The notes under the pieces are model-generated. The model saw nothing but the letters and a program-made list of their open reading frames with translations. It made no database searches and was not told the origin of the DNA. Positions 1 to 6,037 of a DNA stretch of 8,162 nucleotides are shown here, in pieces. The position numbers were made by a program, and so were the translations under genes. Source of the DNA: Actinomycetota bacterium (lineage in GTDB: Bacteria > Actinomycetota > Acidimicrobiia > Acidimicrobiales > Ilumatobacteraceae); the NCBI GenBank assembly GCA_005805045.1, contig SYNW01000133.1:1-8162 (forward strand), in the 5' to 3' direction. Numbering within the stretch: the stretch's first letter is position 1; the number at the start of each line of letters is the position of its first letter.

Positions 1-428
1 AAACCGACCAGTAAGCCCAGCAACAAAGAGATCACGGCACGCACAAGCCACTGGCGCGTGGCGACAAGTTGACGATATCCGGCAAGTGCGCGTTGCTCAA
101 GTGAAATTGGCACATCGCTCGGCGCTAGACGATCGGCTAACCACAGATTTAGAAAAATGACTAATGAAAAAATAGCGACGAAAACTGCACCAAGAATAAT
201 TTTTGTCGTCAGCACGCCCCAAAAGACATCGGTTCGACCGACCACGTCGTGCCACATAACATTCACATAAAAGTCAGCAAGACTTCTTACAGAAATGCCG
301 CCAATGACAAAAACTGCCAAGACTGCCGACCAAACCGCGCGACCTTTTTTGAAAAAACCGAGGCGAAAACCACCACCCGATGAATTCGGGCCACGTGGAT
401 TACGGGGCAGGTCGGAGGGGTTCCGCAC
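1..428 (-). CDS. UPF0182 family membrane protein, N-terminal part (partial)
   Basis: Only the first 142 codons are present; the gene runs off the left edge. The reverse-strand translation starts MRNPSDLPRNPRGP, followed by a short Gly-rich stretch and FFKKGR. A first membrane helix comes next (about residues 30-45), then an aromatic segment YVNVMWHDVVGRTDVFW. A second helix is followed by LNLWLADRLAPSDVP, and a third begins at the window edge. This pattern of N-terminal helices, with the MWH..GRTDVFW and LADRLAP signatures, is typical of UPF0182 (COG1615), large multi-spanning proteins of unknown function common in Actinobacteria; full members are usually around 900-1000 residues. The start is GTG at 428-426, the only plausible start after an in-frame TAG at 458-456. 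It lies 10 bp after the DivIVA-like stop and lacks a clear Shine-Dalgarno sequence, so coupled translation is likely. The role is unknown; the family call is firm. Confidence 0.87.
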   Translation of the reverse strand, partial: MRNPSDLPRNPRGPNSSGGGFRLGFFKKGRAVWSAVLAVFVIGGISVRSLADFYVNVMWHDVVGRTDVFWGVLTTKIILGAVFVAIFSLVIFLNLWLADRLAPSDVPISLEQRALAGYRQLVATRQWLVRAVISLLLGLLVG

Positions 429-438
429 GCTAACGAGA

Positions 439-2373
439 CTATCTTGGGGCTGGCACTACGAGACACTTGCAACCCGAGTGGATCACAGGGTGTTCGTGCC
501 CAGTTGGAAACTTTTCACCGCACGAGATTTCACCAGCAAGAGAATTGTCTTCGGCATCTGCGCAAGGCGGCCCATTCGGATCAACCATCCAACAAACTTT
601 TGCGTCTTTGTCTAACACCAAATATGCGCCTCGACTGTACGCAAGACGCGAAATGTCACCCACTAGCTTGTCGACTTGTTGCATCTTCCACTCACGATAA
701 ACACTGCGAATCAGGCTCGACATTTCGCTTGCATCGCCACTGCTATTCTCTACACACTTTTGGATTCGTTCACGCAGCGGGTAAACGATGTCATCGGCGA
801 GTTTCTTTGACATCACCTGCATCACCGTCGTGTTGCTGACTTTTTTTCGCAAATCTGCTTTCAGGCTCTTCGAAAGCGATTGCGCACCAGACATCGCCGC
901 TTCAATGAAGTCTTTGCTGGTGGCTTCAACAAAATTTTGCAACTGATTTTCGAAACTCGGCAAAACTTTTTCGAGTGCTACTTGTGCTTTTTTTGACTGG
1001 AGATAGTTCAACATCGCATTCTCCTCGTCCGCCAGCACGCGCTTCAACTTTTTGGCAACAACTTCGTCAACGCCGACCAATGCGCTGTTGCGTCGATCGA
1101 ACATCTCTGGATCTGGTTTGACCGGCGTTGGTACTTCGATTTTCTTTGGGATGTCGACTTTCTTGGTCGACGGAATTTTTGTGCCCTTGACCGAGCTGGC
1201 AACCGTTTGGGCACCCGCTTGACGCAGTTTTGCAAACAGATCGTCCACGCTTGATTTTTTTGGACCTTCTGCCACACCTGGGGGCTTGGAGACAATCGGC
1301 GTCGGCTCAACAACCGTCTCGGGTTCCGAAGCCTCAGGGGTTTCAGAGATTTGCGGCTGTGCTTGCGGTGTCTCTGTGGACGGGTGTAGTCGTCGAGATG
1401 TTCGACCAAACATCTGAACAATTTTTGCACGATGACCATCATCTGGCTCTGATTCTGATGGCTGCGTTTCAGACAACTTGGTTGGCGCAGTTTTCGATGT
1501 TGTTTCAATAACTGGTGTTTCAACAGCCGGTGTTTCAACAGCCGGTGCAAAAAATTCTGGGGCGCCTTGTTTTGGTTTTCCAATCGAGGTCGATGTTTGT
1601 TGGTCGGCATCATCTTCAAATTTCTCACGGTCAAACGGCAAAATATTTGGCGATGCAATTTGGTGTGGCTCGATCACGCTGATCGGCCTGGGTTCGTTGC
1701 CAACTGGCACAGCCTGCTGAAACTCTTCGGCAGCGACGTCAAAGTCGGTCAAATCTCCAACCACACCGCTTGCCGCCTCGCTTGCGCGGGCGAAGGCCGA
1801 CTTCAACCGATCGCGATGACGAATCAGTTCTTCGATTTGTTGCCGGGCAAGTTCTCGTCTCACAGCGAGTTCAGCAAGAAGTTTTTCACGATACGCACGC
1901 GCCTCGTTGACCATTTCTCGGCCCTGTTGCTTTGCGAGTTCAATCTCAGACTCGCTGTCCGAAGATGCGTCGATTCGGCGACGAGATGCTTCAATCTCTG
2001 CTTCTTCACGCAACCTTGCAACTTCGCTGGCCGCATCTCGAACCATTCGCTCAGCAGTTTCTGCTGCACGGTCACGCATCTGCTGGGCTGCCTCTCGAGC
2101 GACAGACAATACCCGCGCTGTTTCTTCGCCCAATAAAGTTGTAACTGTCGCTTCGTCTAGTACGCCGGGGTCTGAAAGACCACGCGTCTGCATCGCCCGC
2201 ATCTCACTTTCCAAAAATTTCTCTCGCTCTTGTAGTCGAGCAAGTTCAGCCGAAACCATCCGCAAGAAATCACGCACTTGACCTTGGTCGAAGCCACGGC
2301 GAATGACATCAAATTGGGCAGATCCAACGGCGGCCGGCGAAGAAGGGTCAGGTTTAGAGAAGCTAATCGCCAT
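439..2373 (-). CDS. DivIVA-domain protein with Cys/His-rich MuF-like C-terminus
   Basis: 644 residues with three visible parts. Residues about 17-60 form a DivIVA N-terminal domain (FDVIRRGFDQGQVRDFL, then LQEREKFLESEM), the membrane-curvature-binding module of polar-growth scaffolds such as Wag31. Residues about 60-205 are a charged Ala/Glu/Arg-rich coiled coil. Residues about 205-430 are low-complexity (Pro, Glu, Thr, Ser) with a short tandem repeat, probably disordered. From about 455 a second helical domain leads to a C-terminal tail with C594, C604, C618, H626, H628, H632, C635 and C637, ending GCKCLVVPAPR. The tail resembles the Cys/His end of MuF/SPP1-gp7-like phage head proteins, or could bind metal; this is inference. 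Ordinary DivIVA/Wag31 proteins are much shorter (about 160-300 residues) and lack such a tail. The start ATG is 20 bp after the protease stop. A role in septal or polar envelope organisation is inferred from the DivIVA domain and envelope-gene neighbours. It could instead be a more distant coiled-coil protein sharing only the N-terminal motif. Confidence 0.85.
   Translation of the reverse strand: MAISFSKPDPSSPAAVGSAQFDVIRRGFDQGQVRDFLRMVSAELARLQEREKFLESEMRAMQTRGLSDPGVLDEATVTTLLGEETARVLSVAREAAQQMRDRAAETAERMVRDAASEVARLREEAEIEASRRRIDASSDSESEIELAKQQGREMVNEARAYREKLLAELAVRRELARQQIEELIRHRDRLKSAFARASEAASGVVGDLTDFDVAAEEFQQAVPVGNEPRPISVIEPHQIASPNILPFDREKFEDDADQQTSTSIGKPKQGAPEFFAPAVETPAVETPVIETTSKTAPTKLSETQPSESEPDDGHRAKIVQMFGRTSRRLHPSTETPQAQPQISETPEASEPETVVEPTPIVSKPPGVAEGPKKSSVDDLFAKLRQAGAQTVASSVKGTKIPSTKKVDIPKKIEVPTPVKPDPEMFDRRNSALVGVDEVVAKKLKRVLADEENAMLNYLQSKKAQVALEKVLPSFENQLQNFVEATSKDFIEAAMSGAQSLSKSLKADLRKKVSNTTVMQVMSKKLADDIVYPLRERIQKCVENSSGDASEMSSLIRSVYREWKMQQVDKLVGDISRLAYSRGAYLVLDKDAKVCWMVDPNGPPCADAEDNSLAGEISCGEKFPTGHEHPVIHSGCKCLVVPAPR
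1499..1543 (-). repeat. 15-bp in-frame tandem repeat in the DivIVA-like gene
   Basis: Two perfect adjacent copies of GGTGTTTCAACAGCC (plus-strand reading) lie at 1514-1528 and 1529-1543. A degenerate copy precedes them at 1499-1513 (11 of 15 bases match), and a 4-base partial copy follows. On the coding strand they encode five-residue units of the form VETPA/VETPV in the disordered middle of the protein. The unit is a multiple of three, so copy-number change by replication slippage would alter linker length without breaking the frame. Confidence 0.8.
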
Positions 2374-2393
2374 CAGGCAAGATTAAGCCCTAT

Positions 2394-3557
2394 TTATAGT
2401 TCGATTGCGTCATTGGCGATGACGCTGCCACCTAACTCTTCAAGCACGCGCAATGCTTCCGCGAGATTGGCTACTGGAACAATTCGCAATTTAGAACCTG
2501 CGACACGTCTGGCTGCGCTCAGATCTTCGGGAGTTTGCGCGCTCGGCACTAGAAAAACTCTCGCACCAGCCGCTTTTACCGCGACAGTTTTTTGACGCAG
2601 CGCACCGATCGCACCGATGCTTTCGTCGCCATCAATCGTGCCTGTCGCCGCAACTTTTACTCCACCCGTCAGTTCACCGGCGGTCAACTCGTCGAGTAAG
2701 GCAAGAGTGAATGGGAGACCGGCGGACGGACCACCGATTAGATCGGTATTGATCTCGACTTCAAACGGTAAAACAACTTTTCGAGTGTCTGCGGGCCAAA
2801 CACCGATGATCGTCCGATCTGGGTCATCTGGACTGACCATCAACTCGACTTTCTTTTTGATGCTGCTATTTGATTTATGCGGCGTGATCGTGATTTCAAC
2901 GACATCGCCCGGCGAGTAATCGGTAATGATCGACATCAGATCTGACAGTGACGGTATTTCGATGCCATCAAACGCGGTGATCGTGTCACCGGGATTCAGT
3001 TGCAAACATGCACTCAACGGTCGTGGTGCATCTTCACAGACGAGCCTGTCAATAATCAACTCGCCGTACGTTATCGAAACGTCGTAGCCAAGTCGATTTA
3101 ACGCGACATACTCTGCGATCTGTTTCGCCGACGACATCGCTTGAAACCCCAGTTGACGCTGTTCGCTCGGGCTTGAGTCTCCAAATTTTTCTTCTCGTGT
3201 CAAAACATCGACATCTGGATCGAGCACGCCCACTAGCGCATCAAGCGCTGAAAGTTTTGATCCATACGCGGTGACGAACAAAATCGGCGAGGAAGTTTCA
3301 TAACGTGTGATCTCTTTTAGCGCGGCTTTGTCGAACGAGAATCGCGAGGCAACATCTTCGGCAGTGCCCGGTGCGACTTCCCAGTAATTCACTTTTATAA
3401 AAGCAGAAACTATTAGTGCCCCAGTCACGAGCCAAACAATTGTCAACATCGGCAGAGCCCACCACATGTTGCGTTGGCGTGGTGCGATAATGGTCTCCTG
3501 CTCAGCCGAGACGGTCGGCGATACGCTAGAAGGAGTTGTGGTTGTGTCGATACTCAT
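2394..3557 (-). CDS. Membrane-anchored PDZ-Lon (S16) family serine protease
   Basis: 387 residues from the ATG at 3557-3555. A short polar N-terminus ending RQR is followed by one membrane helix (about 31-54) and the family motif VAPGTAEDV (61-69). A PDZ-like domain spans about 170-240 (LNPGDTITAFDG at 187-198), and a C-terminal Lon protease domain spans about 262-375. The S16 Ser-Lys dyad is visible as S278 in IGGPSAGLPF and K323 in GALRQKTV. There is no ATPase module, so it matches the YlbL-like ATP-independent group, with catalytic and PDZ domains expected outside the membrane. Substrates are unknown. The open frame runs upstream to 4031 but would overlap the firm start of LegB. The ATG at 3557 is preferred because AAGGA lies 11 nt upstream and GGTGAG about 5 nt upstream. 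An internal ATG (residue 31) would lose the basic flank before the helix. It heads a probable three-gene envelope operon. Confidence 0.92.
   Translation of the reverse strand: MSIDTTTTPSSVSPTVSAEQETIIAPRQRNMWWALPMLTIVWLVTGALIVSAFIKVNYWEVAPGTAEDVASRFSFDKAALKEITRYETSSPILFVTAYGSKLSALDALVGVLDPDVDVLTREEKFGDSSPSEQRQLGFQAMSSAKQIAEYVALNRLGYDVSITYGELIIDRLVCEDAPRPLSACLQLNPGDTITAFDGIEIPSLSDLMSIITDYSPGDVVEITITPHKSNSSIKKKVELMVSPDDPDRTIIGVWPADTRKVVLPFEVEINTDLIGGPSAGLPFTLALLDELTAGELTGGVKVAATGTIDGDESIGAIGALRQKTVAVKAAGARVFLVPSAQTPEDLSAARRVAGSKLRIVPVANLAEALRVLEELGGSVIANDAIEL
3528..3535 (+). promoter_or_regulatory. Shine-Dalgarno sequence for the small membrane protein
   Basis: AGAAGGAG is close to a perfect anti-16S match and lies 8 nt before the GTG at 3544. 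The ATG at 3556 is 20 nt away, too far for this site. It therefore favours GTG 3544 as the start. The site sits inside the 5' coding region of the opposite-strand protease gene (its T-P-S-S codons). Confidence 0.65.
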
Positions 3558-3849
3558 GTCACTCACCGTCCTTGATGTTACGGTCAGGTCTGTCGCAATC
3601 ATCATGCTGAGCATGATTGCTTTCTGGTTTGCTAACCGCGGGCGCACAAAGGCGCAATTCAAACCGCTGATGGTGCGAATCGACAATCGTCGCCCCGAGA
3701 TGTACCAACGTTCTGCAAAAGACAAGACTCTTCGATCGGCAGGGTTATTGGGTCTGAGCGGGCTGGCAATTGGCATCTGCGTCGCCGCCGTGATTTCGGT
3801 TTTGGCCGCACTTTTGTTCTCGACATTGACAAGTTCACTAGGTAGCTGA
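3544..3849 (+). CDS. Small two-helix membrane protein of unknown function
   Basis: 101 residues if started at GTG 3544, or 97 from ATG 3556; I do not recognise a family. Two hydrophobic helices are visible: about residues 14-30 (through SVAIIMLSMIAFWFA) and 68-93 (LLGLSGLAIG through LAALLF). They are joined by a 37-residue polar loop with 11 Arg/Lys against 3 acidic residues. By the positive-inside rule the loop would be cytoplasmic and both ends outside. The product ends three bases before the GTG of legB, so it is probably the first gene of the nonulosonate operon. The opposite-strand frame is also open here, but that extension would overlap LegB, whereas this frame has two coherent helices and a strong ribosome site. 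Existence is likely, function unknown; it might be an envelope protein cotranscribed by chance. Confidence 0.68.
   Translation: MSILMSLTVLDVTVRSVAIIMLSMIAFWFANRGRTKAQFKPLMVRIDNRRPEMYQRSAKDKTLRSAGLLGLSGLAIGICVAAVISVLAALLFSTLTSSLGS
3569..3573 (-). promoter_or_regulatory. Shine-Dalgarno-like site for the PDZ-Lon gene
   Basis: On the minus strand AAGGA lies 11 nt before the ATG at 3557-3555, with GGTGAG nearer (about 5 nt). Either could pair with 16S rRNA. Both fall inside the plus-strand small membrane protein gene, mirroring the arrangement on the other strand. Confidence 0.45.
3595..3620. promoter_or_regulatory. Candidate operator: 11-bp dyad with a 3-nt insertion
   Basis: The right half AGCATGATTGC (3610-3620) is the exact reverse complement of GCAATCATGCT. 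The left half reads GCAATCAT (3595-3602), an extra CAT, then GCT (3606-3608), with a single central G at 3609. The uninterrupted core ATCATGCT-G-AGCATGAT (3601-3617) is a perfect 8-bp inverted repeat. It lies 38-63 bp upstream of the protease start and inside the first helix of the small membrane protein. A dimeric regulator site is possible, but the repeat of Ile and Met codons could produce it by chance. Confidence 0.35.
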
Positions 3850-3852
3850 ACC

Positions 3853-4845
3853 GTGAAAATTCTTGTAACGGGGGCGGACGGTTTCATCGGATCGCATGTC
3901 GTCGAGACGCTCGTCAAACACGGACATGAGGTGCGAGCCTTCGTGCTGTACAACTCGTTCAACTCTTGGGGATGGCTGGACGAAAGTGACAAAACAATTC
4001 GCGAAAGCATCGACGTCTTCGCTGGCGACATTCGCGACCCGCACGGCGTCGATAAAGCAGTCGAAGGTCAAGATGTTGTTTTGAACTTGGCCGCGCTGAT
4101 TGCGATTCCATATTCGTACCACTCGCCCGACACATATATAGACACGAATATCAAAGGCACGTTGAATATTTTGCAGGCGGCGCGACGACACAATGTCAAG
4201 CGAGTCGTTCAAACTTCAACCAGCGAAGTTTATGGAACAGCCCAATACATACCGATTGATGAGCAACATCCGTTGCACCCACAGTCGCCCTACGCGGCAT
4301 CAAAAGTTGGAGCAGACCAACTCGCTCTAAGTTTTCACGCGTCATTTGATTTACCTGTTGGCATTTTGCGACCATTTAACACTTACGGTCCGCGACAATC
4401 CGCTCGCGCCGTGATCCCGACAATCATCAGCCAACTTTTGAACAAGCACGAAGTCAAACTTGGTTCGGTTTCACCAACTCGTGACTTCACATTCGTACAC
4501 GAAACGGCGATGGGTTTTCTGGCTGCTGCGACCAACGACGCAATAATCGGGCAAACGATCAACCTCGGCAGTGGTTTTGAAATATCGATAAAAGAAACTG
4601 CCGAGACGATCGCCAAGATCATGAACTGCGACCTCAAGATGACCAACGATGAGCAGCGAATTCGCCCCGAAAATTCAGAGGTTGAAAGACTGCACGCATC
4701 AATTGCCAAAGCCGCAGATTTGCTCGGGTGGCAACCGCAACTAAAAGGGCTCGAAGGCTTCAAGACCGGACTCAAACAAACAATCGAATGGTTTTCCAAC
4801 CCGACGAATCTGTCTCGCTACAAGGCTGATCGGTACAACCTCTAA
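3853..4845 (+). CDS. legB: LegB-type nucleotide-sugar 4,6-dehydratase (SDR family)
   Basis: 330 residues, extended SDR fold. The NAD-binding motif TGADGFIG (residues 6-13) follows the first strand directly, which supports the GTG start at 3853. The dehydratase site shows TSTSEVYG (121-128) and the catalytic pair Y147/K151 in YAASK, then RPFNTYGPRQSARAVIP. The SFNSWGWLD segment (35-43) is characteristic, to my recollection, of the LegB subgroup rather than RmlB or GalE. Known LegB enzymes convert GDP- or UDP-GlcNAc to the 4-keto-6-deoxy sugar, the first committed step to legionaminic acid; which nucleotide is used here cannot be read from sequence. The length is normal and no key residue is missing. 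It starts three bases after the small membrane protein and is followed after 4 bp by the aminotransferase, which it would feed. The ribosome site is weak, consistent with coupling. The general enzyme class is certain; the specific product rests mainly on the neighbours. Confidence 0.92.
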   Translation: MKILVTGADGFIGSHVVETLVKHGHEVRAFVLYNSFNSWGWLDESDKTIRESIDVFAGDIRDPHGVDKAVEGQDVVLNLAALIAIPYSYHSPDTYIDTNIKGTLNILQAARRHNVKRVVQTSTSEVYGTAQYIPIDEQHPLHPQSPYAASKVGADQLALSFHASFDLPVGILRPFNTYGPRQSARAVIPTIISQLLNKHEVKLGSVSPTRDFTFVHETAMGFLAAATNDAIIGQTINLGSGFEISIKETAETIAKIMNCDLKMTNDEQRIRPENSEVERLHASIAKAADLLGWQPQLKGLEGFKTGLKQTIEWFSNPTNLSRYKADRYNL

Positions 4846-4849
4846 CTAG

Positions 4850-6037
4850 ATGGCGACCTCTAATTCTTCCAAGCAAGAGTTTCTTGCAGTTTTAGAATCA
4901 GTGCTTGGAAAAGCCGCGGGTTCACCAATCGCCTTGCATGAACCCAATATCGGCACATTAGAAAATCAAAAAGTTGCCGACTGCCTCAATTCTGGATGGG
5001 TCTCATCGACTGGCGAGTACATTACGCAATTTGAAACAGATCTCGCCAAATTCACGAACGCAAAACATGTCGTTGCCGTGGTCAACGGCACAGCCGCGCT
5101 GCACCTGGCGCTACACGCAGTCGGTGTGAAACCTGGAGATGAGGTAATAGTTCCGACACTGAGTTTTGTCGCGACCGCCAACTCGGTTTCGCATTGCGGT
5201 GCGATTCCCCACTTCGTGGATAGTGATAGTCGAACACTTGGCCTCGACCCTGAAGCGCTGCGCAACCATCTAAGTAGAACTACTTCGATCCGCGATGGCC
5301 AACTGCTCAACTCAAAAACTGGGCGGAGAATCGGTGCTGTTGTTCCGATGCATACTTTTGGTCACCCAATGCAGATCGAAAAATTGCTTGAGGTCGCCGC
5401 AGAATTCAATCTGACTGTTGTCGAGGATGCAGCCGAATCAATCGGCAGTTTCGTTGGCAAAGTTCACACTGGAACATTCGGCAAAGTCGGAATTTTGAGT
5501 TTTAACGGCAACAAAACGATCACCACGGGTGGCGGCGGCGCGATTCTGACAAACGACTCGGTGCTTGCCGAACGAATTCGACACTTGGCGACAACCGCGA
5601 AGTTGGCCCATGATTACCAATACCTTCACGATGCTGTGGCGTTTAACTATCGAATGCCAAACATCAACGCCGCTCTTGGTTGCGCCCAAATGCAGAGGCT
5701 CGACCAATTTCTCAAAGCCAAGCGTTCATTGGCAGAAAAATATGCGCAGGCTTGCAAAGTTTCTCAGACTTTGAATTTTGTCGGCGAACCGAGCGGAACC
5801 ACCTCAAATTATTGGTTGAACACATTGCGTCTTAATTCTCCGGATTTGAAAACCCGCGATGCGCTATTGAGCGCATCCCGAGCTGATGGCTATCTGTGTC
5901 GACCCGCATGGAATCTGTTGCACACCTTGCCGATGTATCAACAAGCCCCACGCAGCGAACTGAAAGTTGCCGAAGAACTTGTGAACTCGCTGATTAATGT
6001 CCCGAGCAGTGCCCGCCACTTTTTGGAAAACTCATAA
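4850..6037 (+). CDS. legC: LegC-type PLP-dependent sugar aminotransferase
   Basis: 395 residues, DegT/DnrJ/EryC1 family. Visible features are GWVSSTGEYI (49-58), the phosphate-binding NGTAAL (79-84), the cofactor aspartate D193 in VEDAAESIG, and the Schiff-base lysine K222 in NGNKTITTGGGG. The C-terminal segment with PAWNLLHTLPMY and INVPSS fits the LegC subgroup. It would transfer an amino group, usually from glutamate, to C4 of the keto sugar made by LegB. The ATG lies 4 bp after the legB stop and has no clear Shine-Dalgarno sequence. Its stop shares one base with the next start (TAATG), so translation is probably coupled in both directions. The length is normal for the family. An alternative would be an aminotransferase for another 4-amino-6-deoxy sugar such as bacillosamine, but the following LegG and LegI genes argue for legionaminate. 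Confidence 0.92.
   Translation: MATSNSSKQEFLAVLESVLGKAAGSPIALHEPNIGTLENQKVADCLNSGWVSSTGEYITQFETDLAKFTNAKHVVAVVNGTAALHLALHAVGVKPGDEVIVPTLSFVATANSVSHCGAIPHFVDSDSRTLGLDPEALRNHLSRTTSIRDGQLLNSKTGRRIGAVVPMHTFGHPMQIEKLLEVAAEFNLTVVEDAAESIGSFVGKVHTGTFGKVGILSFNGNKTITTGGGGAILTNDSVLAERIRHLATTAKLAHDYQYLHDAVAFNYRMPNINAALGCAQMQRLDQFLKAKRSLAEKYAQACKVSQTLNFVGEPSGTTSNYWLNTLRLNSPDLKTRDALLSASRADGYLCRPAWNLLHTLPMYQQAPRSELKVAEELVNSLINVPSSARHFLENS

Noticed and set aside
343..357. Run of T, one G, then a run of A as a terminator or frameshift site
   Set aside because: It encodes the FFKK segment of UPF0182, has only weak A-T pairing with a single-base loop, and both sides stay in frame.
287..472. Short minus-strand open frame across the DivIVA/UPF0182 boundary
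   Set aside because: It conflicts with the UPF0182 N-terminus, whose frame gives clear membrane helices and family motifs.
444..839. 131-codon plus-strand open frame opposite the DivIVA-like C-terminus
   Set aside because: It is a shadow of the opposite strand; the composition is rich in Cys, His and Ser and shows no domain.
841..847. Seven-T homopolymer (seven A on the coding strand) as a slippage site
   Set aside because: It encodes the Lys-Lys of RKKVS, the frame is intact across it, and no alternative product of interest follows.
439..996. Prophage remnant suggested by the MuF-like protein end
   Set aside because: No terminase, portal, integrase or att-like repeats are present, and the N-terminus is a clear DivIVA domain within an envelope-gene cluster.
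1044..1658. 204-codon open frame on the minus strand inside the DivIVA-like gene
   Set aside because: It is an out-of-frame shadow of the low-complexity region, rich in Arg, Gln, His and Lys with no domain pattern; the DivIVA frame explains the sequence.
1567..2136. 189-codon plus-strand open frame opposite the DivIVA coiled coil
   Set aside because: It is antisense to a well-supported coding region, with cysteine-rich, unstructured composition and no recognisable motif.
3558..4031. Upstream extension of the PDZ-Lon reading frame to 4031 on the minus strand
   Set aside because: It would run antisense through the small membrane protein and the conserved NAD-binding start of LegB. The added residues look like no domain, and the ATG at 3557 has its own ribosome site.
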